NCBI RefSeq assembly: GCF_024807145.1
Contig: NZ_JANUCA010000002.1
Coordinates: 186,001 to 250,000 of the forward strand
Direction of reading: 5' to 3'
DNA: 64,000 bases
Origin: Microbacterium sp. AK031
GTDB lineage: Bacteria; Actinomycetota; Actinomycetes; Actinomycetales; Microbacteriaceae
Below, piece by piece: positions 16,318-23,584 of this stretch; within the stretch, counting starts at the first letter, position 1, and the number at the start of each line of letters is the position of its first letter. Under the pieces are notes generated by a model. It was not told the DNA's origin. It did no database searches and was given only the letters and a program-made list of their open reading frames with translations. The position numbers and the translations under genes are program-made.

Positions 16318-16394
16318 GATCGCCAGTGTACGGCGAAGCCCTGTAGCAGCACCCCGAGGACGGGTGCTGCGACGGGGCGTCACCTGGTCGTCCA

Positions 16395-16850
16395 TCACAC
16401 CTCGGCGAGAAGGCGGAAGACCTTCGATGCGGACTGCAGCTCCTCCGGCGTCAGCTCGGAGAGTATCCCGCGAAGTCGATCAGCGTGGGCGCCCCGCAGA
16501 TCGGCGAGTATCTCGCACGCGGCCGGCGTCGCCGTGAGCACACGCTGCCGCCCATCGCTGTCGTCAGGACGAGATTCGAGAAGATCGAGATCCTCCAGCA
16601 TCCGCACCTGGCGACTCACGACCGACTTGTCCATCTCGAAGCTGTCGGCGAGCTGGTGTGCATTCGCGCTGCCCGCCCTGGCGATGAACGTCAGCAGCTT
16701 GTAACCGGACGGCTGCAACTCCGGGTGGATCCGCGCCGCGGATTCCTTCCACAGCGACCGGGCTCTGGCGAAGATCAAGTTCAGGTTCCCCTGGAACTCT
16801 GCGAGCGCGTCGTCGATGCCGGTCGGCACCGCGGTGTCGGCGGCGGTCAT
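16395..16850 (-). CDS. MarR-family regulator of the MFS pump
   Basis: A 151-residue MarR protein: dimerisation helix 1 (FQGNLNLIFARARSLWKESA), wHTH with recognition helix MDKSVVSRQVRMLEDLDLLE, wing DDSDGRQRVL, and C-terminal dimer helices. Its ATG lies 2 nt after the MFS pump's stop, so the two form one transcription unit and the regulator is made with its target. The paired GTTG-N8-CAAC repeats in the pump promoter are its probable operators, giving autoregulated repression relieved by a pump substrate. The inducer is unknown. Confidence 0.9.
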   Translation of the reverse strand: MTAADTAVPTGIDDALAEFQGNLNLIFARARSLWKESAARIHPELQPSGYKLLTFIARAGSANAHQLADSFEMDKSVVSRQVRMLEDLDLLESRPDDSDGRQRVLTATPAACEILADLRGAHADRLRGILSELTPEELQSASKVFRLLAEV

Positions 16851-16851
16851 G

Positions 16852-18567
16852 TCAGCGCCCGCTCTCGCGATCTTCGCGTTCGAGCACCGTCACGGATCCC
16901 GTCGCCGGTGACGCGGATTCGCCACCTCCGATGCGGATCGTGCCCGTGGACGTCGTCGCTCCGACCTCGGCTTCGGCCACCTCGACCGCCGATTCCTCCG
17001 CCTGATCACGCAGCATCTCCGCCGCGTTCTTCGTCGACAGCGGCTTGTTCCTGATGAACGCGATCGCGATGATCGACAGCACGGCGAGCGGGATCGCGAT
17101 AATGAAGGCCTCTGCGATGCCGTGACCGTAGGCGGACTCGACGATGATGCGGATCGCCTGCGGCAGCTCGGACATGTTCGGAACGTCGCCCGATGCGAGG
17201 TGCTTCAAAGCGTCGATCTCGTCCGGCGTGGTGGGAGTGAAGCCCTTCAGCCCGCCTGCGATGTATGTGCCGACGCTGGTCGACAGCACGGATCCCATGA
17301 TCGTCACGCCGATCGTGCCGGCGATCGTGCGGAAGAAGTTGACGTTCGACGAGGCGGCACCCAGCTGCGTGGGAGGCGTGTCGTTCTGAACGATCAGGGT
17401 GAGGTTCTGCATGACCATGCCGAGGCCGGCGCCGAGCACGAACATGTAAACGGCGACGAGCGGGAAGGGCGTGTCGTAGCGCAGCGTGGCCATCATGGTG
17501 ACGCCGATGGTCGCGAGCACGGACCCCGTGATCATCCAGCCCTTCCATTTGCCGAACCGGCTCACCAGCTGACCGATGATGATCGAAGCGCCCATCTGAC
17601 CGATGATCATCGGGATCGTCATGAGGCCGGACTCGGTCGGCGTGGCGCCTCGCGCCAGCTGGAAGTACTGCGCGAGGAAGACGGATGTGGCGAACATCGA
17701 GACGCCGATGGCGATCGAGGCGATCACCGACAGCGTGAACGTGCGGTTTCGGAACAGCGACATCGGAACGATCGGTTCCTTCACGAAGAATTCGACCGCG
17801 ATGAACGCCAGGATGGCGAGGCCGGCGATGATCGCCAGTATCACGCTGGTCGACGAATCCCAGTCGAACTGACTGCCGCCCATCGACACCCAGATCAGGA
17901 GTGTCGATACTCCGACGGCGAGCAGGACGATCCCGAAGTAGTCGATCGAGACCTTGGTCCCCCGCTGAGGCTTGGGCAGGTGAAGCGTGAACTGCAGGAG
18001 GATGAGTGCCACGACCGCGAAGGGAACGCCGACGAAGAAGTTGGCGCGCCATCCCAGCGTGTCGGTGATGAGTCCGCCCAGGAGCGGGCCCCCGATGGTG
18101 CCGAGCGCCATGATGCCGCCGACGACTCCCATGTACTTGCCGCGCTCGCGAGGCGAGATGATGAGGGCCACGGCGATCATCACGAGCGACATGAGGCCAC
18201 CGACGCCGATGCCCTGGATGACACGCACCGCGATGAGCATGTTGGTGTCGGTCGAGAATCCGGCGATCACGGTTCCGGCGGTGAAGAGGATGAGCGAGAT
18301 CTGGACGAGGACCTTGCGGTCCATCAGATCGGCGAGCTTGCCCCAGATCGGAGTGGAGACCGCCGTGGCCAGCAGGCTCGCGGTGATGACCCAGGTGTAC
18401 TGGGATTGGGTGCCGCCGAGGTCGGCGATGATGACCGGCAACGACGTCGACACGATGGTGCCGGAAAGAACTGCCACGAACATGCCGACGATGAGGCCGG
18501 AGATCGCGGTGAAGACCTCGCGTGCGGAGCGTGCGGTCTTCGAGGTGCGTGGGGTGTGGGATGTCAA
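16852..18567 (-). CDS. MFS multidrug transporter, EmrB/QacA (DHA2, 14-TM) type
   Basis: A 571-residue inner-membrane drug:H+ antiporter. The N-terminus has GLIVGMFVAVLSGTIVSTSL with the D1 motif, then GKLADLMDRKVLVQISLILF (motif A), RVIQGIGVGGLMSLVMIAVA (motif B), and GIMALGTIGGPLLGGLI (motif C). A long Glu/Ala-rich cytoplasmic tail follows the last helix. AGGAG lies about 8 nt before the ATG. It heads an operon with a MarR gene, and its promoter (TTGACT, 17 nt, TATCGT) overlaps two operator-like repeats. Confidence 0.93.
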   Translation of the reverse strand: MTSHTPRTSKTARSAREVFTAISGLIVGMFVAVLSGTIVSTSLPVIIADLGGTQSQYTWVITASLLATAVSTPIWGKLADLMDRKVLVQISLILFTAGTVIAGFSTDTNMLIAVRVIQGIGVGGLMSLVMIAVALIISPRERGKYMGVVGGIMALGTIGGPLLGGLITDTLGWRANFFVGVPFAVVALILLQFTLHLPKPQRGTKVSIDYFGIVLLAVGVSTLLIWVSMGGSQFDWDSSTSVILAIIAGLAILAFIAVEFFVKEPIVPMSLFRNRTFTLSVIASIAIGVSMFATSVFLAQYFQLARGATPTESGLMTIPMIIGQMGASIIIGQLVSRFGKWKGWMITGSVLATIGVTMMATLRYDTPFPLVAVYMFVLGAGLGMVMQNLTLIVQNDTPPTQLGAASSNVNFFRTIAGTIGVTIMGSVLSTSVGTYIAGGLKGFTPTTPDEIDALKHLASGDVPNMSELPQAIRIIVESAYGHGIAEAFIIAIPLAVLSIIAIAFIRNKPLSTKNAAEMLRDQAEESAVEVAEAEVGATTSTGTIRIGGGESASPATGSVTVLEREDRESGR

Positions 18568-18590
18568 GTGGAAAGCTCCTGCGTCAGAAA

Positions 18591-18651
18591 GTTGATCTGG
18601 GTCAACGATAGACGCTTAGTTGCTCCAAGTCAACTGTGGTGCGATGTCAAC
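18591..18651 (-). promoter_or_regulatory. MFS-marR promoter with paired GTTG-N8-CAAC operators
   Basis: On the minus strand, -35 TTGACT (18628-18633) and -10 TATCGT (18605-18610) are 17 nt apart. Two 16-nt imperfect palindromes with identical outer arms, GTTGATCTGGGTCAAC (18591-18606) and GTTGCTCCAAGTCAAC (18619-18634), overlap the -10 end and the -35 box; a third GTCAAC half-site lies at 18646-18651. Their centres are 28 nt apart. This geometry fits cooperative MarR repression. Confidence 0.75.
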
Positions 18652-18694
18652 TAAACCATGTCGTGGGCAGCGCACCACTGGGTAGGCTGACTTC

Positions 18695-19363
18695 GTGATC
18701 AGGGTGGCGGACGTGGCCGGCAGCGCGCGCAGCGTCGCCCGCCGCACCTCTCGAGCCGCCTTCAGCCGACGAGCTGCTCCGACATGGGTGGCCGGAGCCA
18801 CCATCGCGGCCGCGCTCGCGACGGCGATAGCGTTGGGCGGGCTGGGCAGGAGTGAGGCGACACCCGTACAGCTCACGGCCGGCGATGAAGTGCGGATGCC
18901 GCTCTACGCCGTCACCGTGCTCGATGTGGAGCTCGCCGACGAGGTGGAAGAGAAGTCCGTGAGTGCCGACCAGGGGGAGACGCTGGTGATCGTCACCGTG
19001 CGGCTGGAGAACCTCACCGACCGGCCGATCGGCGTCGGAAGGGCTGCGGACAAAGTCGAAGCGAACCTCGTCGGGTTCAACGATCCGCTCCTCAACCTCA
19101 CCGGCGTGACGCCGGCGGACAGCGCCCAGGCATGGCGCAGCGACGGCTCTGCCGGTACCGTCTTCCTGCAACCTGGAGTGCCCAGCGAGGTCACGCTGGC
19201 CTGGACAGCACCGGAGGACGCCTTCGTCGACGGCATCGTCGGACTCGACGTGTATGACGCCGTGGAATCGCGCGGTCAGATCCTCATCTCGGCCGACCAT
19301 ATCAACTGGCGACGCGGAGACCTCGCCGCCAGGATCACCGTGGACGCGGAGTCCGGCGGATGA
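18695..19363 (+). CDS. Exported protein, first gene of a three-gene cassette
   Basis: A 222-residue protein with a basic N-terminus and one transmembrane or signal-anchor helix (residues about 30-50), then an extracytoplasmic beta-sandwich-like domain. Segments such as LTAGDEVRMPLYAVTVLDVEL and ETLVIVTVRLENLTDRPI recall DUF4352/telomere-repeat-like immunoprotective folds. GTG 18695 follows TAGGCT by 6 nt, so the mRNA is probably leaderless. The stop overlaps the next start by 4 nt (ATGA). All three cassette members share this layout. Function unknown. Confidence 0.65.
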   Translation: MIRVADVAGSARSVARRTSRAAFSRRAAPTWVAGATIAAALATAIALGGLGRSEATPVQLTAGDEVRMPLYAVTVLDVELADEVEEKSVSADQGETLVIVTVRLENLTDRPIGVGRAADKVEANLVGFNDPLLNLTGVTPADSAQAWRSDGSAGTVFLQPGVPSEVTLAWTAPEDAFVDGIVGLDVYDAVESRGQILISADHINWRRGDLAARITVDAESGG

Positions 19364-19920
19364 GACGCGCGCTCCCCTGGTTGCTCGGCGCGGCACTCGC
19401 TCTGTCCGCCGGCGTCATCAGCGTCAACATCCCGGGCGATGAGGTGTATCGCGCACCGTTCCTGATCCAGGGCATGGGCGAAGGGCAGCCGGTGACTTCG
19501 CGCACGCTGACCGCGATGGCCCTCGACGCGTCATTCACCGACCGGGTGACGGTCTCCGACGCTGACTGGCATGGCGCCGGCAACTGGCTCGTCGTCACCG
19601 TCGCAGCATCCGCCCCGACGACGGAGGTCGACGCCCGCATCCAACTCGCGACGCTCGTGATCGGCGACCGCGTCTTCCAGTCCAGCGAGCGTCCAGGCAA
19701 CTCGCTCACCGAGGCCGAGCTCCGCGTCGGGATCGACACCGTGGGGATGCTGGCCTTCGAGCTCCCGCCGGATGTGAAGACCGGCGCAGGCGAGTTGCGC
19801 CTGACCACGTCGTTCGCCACTCCGGTGCTCGACGATGTCGTCGTACTGCCGATCTCGCTCGATGAGTTGCCCAGGACGCGGAACATCGACCTCGAAGCCC
19901 CGGCGTTGAGGTCATCGTGA
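19360..19920 (+). CDS. Exported protein, second gene of the cassette
   Basis: A 186-residue protein with a short N-terminal hydrophobic helix (MRRALPWLLGAALALSAGV) and an extracytoplasmic beta-rich domain. ALDASFTDRVTVSDADWHGAGN followed by WLVVTVAAS parallels the pattern in the first gene (a ligand-like strand, then a strand reading LVxVTV). GELRLTTSFATPVLDDVVVL near the end resembles a final beta hairpin. It overlaps both neighbours by 4 nt (ATGA and GTGA), so it is translated as part of a coupled set. Family not recognised. Confidence 0.65.
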   Translation: MRRALPWLLGAALALSAGVISVNIPGDEVYRAPFLIQGMGEGQPVTSRTLTAMALDASFTDRVTVSDADWHGAGNWLVVTVAASAPTTEVDARIQLATLVIGDRVFQSSERPGNSLTEAELRVGIDTVGMLAFELPPDVKTGAGELRLTTSFATPVLDDVVVLPISLDELPRTRNIDLEAPALRSS

Positions 19921-20411
19921 CGTGGTGGAGACGGCAGCGCGTGGCGCTGACGGCGCTCGCGGTCGTCGCGGTCACCGCCGTCGGCGTGCACGTGTGGCTG
20001 GATGTCATTCCCTCACTCCAGACGCAGGCGCAGACCATCACCAACGTCGCTGAGGGCGAGAACGTCCAGGTCGCCGGGCAGACGATGTCGTTTCGGTCGG
20101 CACGCTGGGACGAGTTCGAAGCCCCGGATGGAATGCGCACGGTCAGCGTGCGACTGAACGCAGGCGGCGGCGACGAGGCGACCTGGTGCCGCGATTTCAC
20201 CCTCGCCGAAGCGCACGGCGATCGGGTGTGGCTGGATGCCAGATCCGCGGTGGACGTGCCGTACGATGCGGGCGAGGCATCGTGCCGCGACGAATCATTC
20301 GCCTACGAGATCCTTGCGGTCTTCCTCGTTCCGGAGGATGCCGTCGGCCCCTTCCACTTCGACATTCCCGGCGAGCTCGGCGAGGTGACCCGCTTCACCG
20401 TCGAGAAGTGA
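19917..20411 (+). CDS. Exported protein, third gene of the cassette
   Basis: A 164-residue protein with an N-terminal transmembrane anchor (residues about 8-28) and an extracytoplasmic domain beginning VAEGENVQVAGQTMSFRSAR. A single Cys pair (TWCRDF and ASCRDE, about 35 residues apart) could form a disulfide. The GTG start overlaps the previous stop. Its last 117 nt overlap the 3' end of a membrane-protein gene on the other strand. Function unknown; the three proteins may form one surface complex. Confidence 0.62.
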   Translation: MTWWRRQRVALTALAVVAVTAVGVHVWLDVIPSLQTQAQTITNVAEGENVQVAGQTMSFRSARWDEFEAPDGMRTVSVRLNAGGGDEATWCRDFTLAEAHGDRVWLDARSAVDVPYDAGEASCRDESFAYEILAVFLVPEDAVGPFHFDIPGELGEVTRFTVEK

Positions 20412-21590
20412 CCCGCCGGCATCCGCGCTCTGGACCGTCTCCCGAGAGTCGAGTCCCGCCTCCGGACGCGCGATGACCGTGTCGTACACGGTGGCGACGA
20501 TCGCGACGCGCAATGGCTCGGCGATGGCGGCGACCGCGACGGTGAACAGCGGGAGGAACGCCGACCAGAACCACGTCTCGTGTCCTCCGACCAACCGCAG
20601 CAGGCCCTGGGTTCCGAGTCGTTCCGCGAACGCCCAGAGCGCGTAAGCGAGTACAGCGGCGCCGAAGATCACCGGCCCGCCTCTCCACACGACGGCGACG
20701 GCCGCCCACAGACTCTCGAATCGCTGGAGCAGCGTTCGCGACAGCGTCGCGGCGGTCCCGCGCAGGGCCGCGAGGCCCCGTTCGACGGGCGCCGGCGCCG
20801 AGCTGAACGTCGTGCCGTAGATGATACCGGCCACGGCCAGCCAGGCTGCAGGTACGAGCAGCACGGCGGCGAGCACTCCGACGAGCCACAGCATCCCTTC
20901 CCACAGCACCGCGATCGGAGCGATGTGGAGCGCGAACCAGTCGCCGATACCCTGCAGCCAGCCCATTCCAACCGTGCCATCGAGCCATTGCCTGGTCCCT
21001 CCCCACCATTGCACGACGAGGGTGAAGAGCATGAAGGTCCACAGCACCTCCGCGTATGCGGCGAGCGCAAGTGTCCAGGACGGGAGGCGGAAGCTGTACT
21101 TCGAGAACACGAGGCGGGCGGCGAGCGCGATCACCAGCACGGCGATGGGGAGCACGCCGACGGACACGAGACCGCCGCGATCGCCGAGTTGCTCGGCGTC
21201 GAAATTCGCATCGTAGATCGCTATGGAGGTGGCGATGTTGAAGAACTCGTACAGGTCGGTGTTCAGCATCCCCCATGCCGAGTAGAAGGCGAAGAACGGC
21301 AGGATCGATACAAGGATCGCCGCCGCGAACTCCCGGTGCCCGTCCGCCTCGGGCCTGGCCACGTGCGGCAGCGACCGCCGGACGGTGAGGTACATCGCGA
21401 CATACGCCACGAGCTTGGCCGCGACGGCGAGCGGCAGCAGCAGGAGGCCCCCGAGCGTCGTGTGTCCGCCGACGAAACCGGCGAGCTGCAGCAGCAGCTG
21501 ATGCACTGCCTCTCCCCCGAGGTACCACGCGATCAGCGCGGGCCAGTGCCGAGCGATGATGCGCCCGAACGTCCGGATGGGCTGAGGCAT
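20295..21590 (-). CDS. Multi-pass membrane protein of unknown function
   Basis: A 431-residue polytopic membrane protein with about seven to eight hydrophobic helices, for example PALIAWYLGGEAVHQLLLQL, GLLLLPLAVAAKLVAYVAMY, WTFMLFTLVVQWWGG, and late helices around VIFGAAVLAYALWAF. ATG 21590 is chosen because TACGTT ends 6 nt upstream; an earlier in-frame start would begin inside that promoter. The last 39 codons overlap the third exported-cassette gene in antisense, and this acidic tail (ETVQSADAGGSLLDGEAGH) may be a by-product of stop-codon loss. Family not recognised. Confidence 0.65.
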   Translation of the reverse strand: MPQPIRTFGRIIARHWPALIAWYLGGEAVHQLLLQLAGFVGGHTTLGGLLLLPLAVAAKLVAYVAMYLTVRRSLPHVARPEADGHREFAAAILVSILPFFAFYSAWGMLNTDLYEFFNIATSIAIYDANFDAEQLGDRGGLVSVGVLPIAVLVIALAARLVFSKYSFRLPSWTLALAAYAEVLWTFMLFTLVVQWWGGTRQWLDGTVGMGWLQGIGDWFALHIAPIAVLWEGMLWLVGVLAAVLLVPAAWLAVAGIIYGTTFSSAPAPVERGLAALRGTAATLSRTLLQRFESLWAAVAVVWRGGPVIFGAAVLAYALWAFAERLGTQGLLRLVGGHETWFWSAFLPLFTVAVAAIAEPLRVAIVATVYDTVIARPEAGLDSRETVQSADAGGSLLDGEAGHLAELAGNVEVEGADGILRNEEDRKDLVGE

Positions 21591-21719
21591 GGACCTAACG
21601 TATCGGAACAGGCTCCGGCACACGGTCTGTCGAAGCGCTGCCGAGACCGCACGCGCTGATACTGTGACGGCGATGGACACTGCGTCCCTGGGTCCGGGCG
21701 AACGGGAGAGAAACTCAAG

Positions 21720-23042
21720 ATGAAGCGAACGTCACGATGGCGTCTGGCGCGTGTCGCGATGCTGACCGCGGCGGCCGTGCTCATCGGGACGATCGCACCC
21801 TCGCTCGCGTCGTCGGGACCTGCTTCGGCGGCGACGGACGGCCAGATGGTGTATCCGGCGTCGGGCACCATCCAGTCCAAGGTGGGCGACGGATGCCGCT
21901 CGGATTACCGCAAACATGACGGCATCGACATCTCGGGCCAAGGCGGCACGCCGATCCTGGCCGCCTACGACGGCGTCATCAAGACGCGCGCGTGGAGCAA
22001 CGGCTACGGCTACTACGTCGACATCCAGCATGCGGCCGGCTACGTCACCCGCTACGCCCACATGGTTGCGCAGGGGTCTGTCGCTCCGGGCGCGAGTGTC
22101 GTGCGCGGCCAGCAGATCGGTATCGTCGGCAGTACAGGCAACTCGACGGGCGCGCATCTGCACTTCGAGGTGTGGCGGAACGGAACCGTGTTCTCCGCGA
22201 TCAACGACGGTTTCGTCTGCCTGAGCACCGTCGCGCGCGGCGGTCGGATCCCGCTGGTCTTCCCCGGGCTCGGCACCGTTGCGAGCTCGCCGGTGATGAC
22301 GGCCGATTACAACGGCGACGGCAAGGCCGATCTGCTCGGCGTCGCCGGAGACAGCGATCTTCATTTCCTTGCCGGCAATGGCGCCGGCGGGTTCGCCAAG
22401 GGGTCGGTCATCACGAGCGCGTGGGGGATCCACCGACACCTCACCCATACAGACCTCAACGGCGACGGCAGAGCCGACATGCTCGTCGCCCGCAGCGACG
22501 GCGTGCTCGAGTACTACGCGGGCAATGCCACCGGTGGGTTCGGGGCGTACGGCACACCCGGGTCCGGCTGGTACGGGATGCTGCACGTGACGTCAGGCGC
22601 CGACTTCTCGGGAGACGGGCACCAGGATGTGCTCGGCGCCTCGGCGACCGGCTCTCTCACGATCTATCGCGGCAACGGCACCGGTGCCCTTCCCGGTCCG
22701 CACACGTTGGTCGGGAGCGGGTGGAACACCATCCGATACATGGTCGGCGGTGAGTTCAACGGCGATCGGCTCGGTGACATCATGGCTGTCGCGAATGACG
22801 GCACACTCTACTTCTATCCAGGACTCGGCGGCCGCTTCGGCACCAGGGTCGCGGTCGGCAGCGGCTGGGGTGCGATGACTGCGCTCACCGGGGGCGTCGA
22901 TTACAACGGGGACAAGAAGGCGGACCTGATCGCGCGCACCGCTTCGGGCGAGCTCTACCTGTATCCGGGTGACGGGACGGGACGGCTCAAGAGCCGGATC
23001 CTCATCGGCTCCGGATGGAGCGGGTATCTCCAGCTCGAGTGA
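21720..23042 (+). CDS. Secreted M23 peptidase with VCBS/FG-GAP-type repeats
   Basis: A 440-residue exported protein. A signal peptide (residues 1-38, cleavage near ASA) is followed by a LytM-type endopeptidase domain at about 43-160 with HxxxD (His66, Asp70), His114 in RYAHM and HLH (His146, His148), the zinc set for cutting peptidoglycan cross-bridges. Residues about 185-440 hold five to six repeats built around DYNGDGKADLL-type calcium loops (variants DLNGDGRADML, DFSGDGHQDVL, EFNGDRLGDIM, DYNGDKKADLI), as in seven-bladed FG-GAP or VCBS propellers. The repeats probably target or anchor the enzyme. Confidence 0.9.
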   Translation: MKRTSRWRLARVAMLTAAAVLIGTIAPSLASSGPASAATDGQMVYPASGTIQSKVGDGCRSDYRKHDGIDISGQGGTPILAAYDGVIKTRAWSNGYGYYVDIQHAAGYVTRYAHMVAQGSVAPGASVVRGQQIGIVGSTGNSTGAHLHFEVWRNGTVFSAINDGFVCLSTVARGGRIPLVFPGLGTVASSPVMTADYNGDGKADLLGVAGDSDLHFLAGNGAGGFAKGSVITSAWGIHRHLTHTDLNGDGRADMLVARSDGVLEYYAGNATGGFGAYGTPGSGWYGMLHVTSGADFSGDGHQDVLGASATGSLTIYRGNGTGALPGPHTLVGSGWNTIRYMVGGEFNGDRLGDIMAVANDGTLYFYPGLGGRFGTRVAVGSGWGAMTALTGGVDYNGDKKADLIARTASGELYLYPGDGTGRLKSRILIGSGWSGYLQLE

Positions 23043-23092
23043 CGCGACGGCTTGAGACGCCAGTGTCTTCGCGCGCTCTCTACGATGAGACC

Positions 23093-23584
23093 ATGACGTC
23101 AGCACTGAAGGCCCCTCTTCTTGCCGTCGCGTTCATGCTTCTCGCGGCGATGACCCTCAGCGGGTGCGCGCCGGAGGCGTCGGAACCGAAGCCGACGCCC
23201 AGCTCCGAGCAGACCTCGACATCCGCGCCCGCCTCTCCGCCACCTGCTTCCGAGTCGCCGACCGGTTCGCCGGAGCAGCCCGAGACTCCCCCGGCGTTCA
23301 CCGAGAGCGAGCTGGTGCAGATCTGCATCGACGTGACCACGTCCGCGTATGACTCCGATGTCGTATTCGACCCCGCAGGTGCGCGCATCGAGCAGCGCGC
23401 GGTGTCGCCGGAATGGCTGGTGCTCGTGCCTGCGCAGACCAATGGGTACGACGGGGAATCCGTGTGCACGATCGGCGGATCGCCGGCGGATCCGGACATC
23501 GAGATGTCGTCGGGATCCATTCAGCCGCTGCCGGAGGAACAGATCCAGCGGCTCATCCGCGGCGAGAACGAGGGCGGGGACTGA
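23093..23584 (+). CDS. Putative lipoprotein
   Basis: A 163-residue protein with a lipoprotein signal and lipobox LSGC (Cys25), a Pro/Ser/Thr/Glu linker (residues 30-70) and a small C-terminal domain. That domain has two cysteines (QICIDV and SVCTIGG) and a hydrophobic strand EWLVLVPAQ. ATG 23093 follows a TACGAT -10 hexamer by 6 nt. Its last 32 nt overlap, tail to tail, the end of the formate-dehydrogenase-like gene. It probably sits on the outer face of the membrane; function unknown. Confidence 0.75.
   Translation: MTSALKAPLLAVAFMLLAAMTLSGCAPEASEPKPTPSSEQTSTSAPASPPPASESPTGSPEQPETPPAFTESELVQICIDVTTSAYDSDVVFDPAGARIEQRAVSPEWLVLVPAQTNGYDGESVCTIGGSPADPDIEMSSGSIQPLPEEQIQRLIRGENEGGD

Noticed and set aside
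17122..18654. Long open frame antisense to the MFS pump
   Set aside because: Charged, low-complexity shadow of a membrane protein; no start signal.
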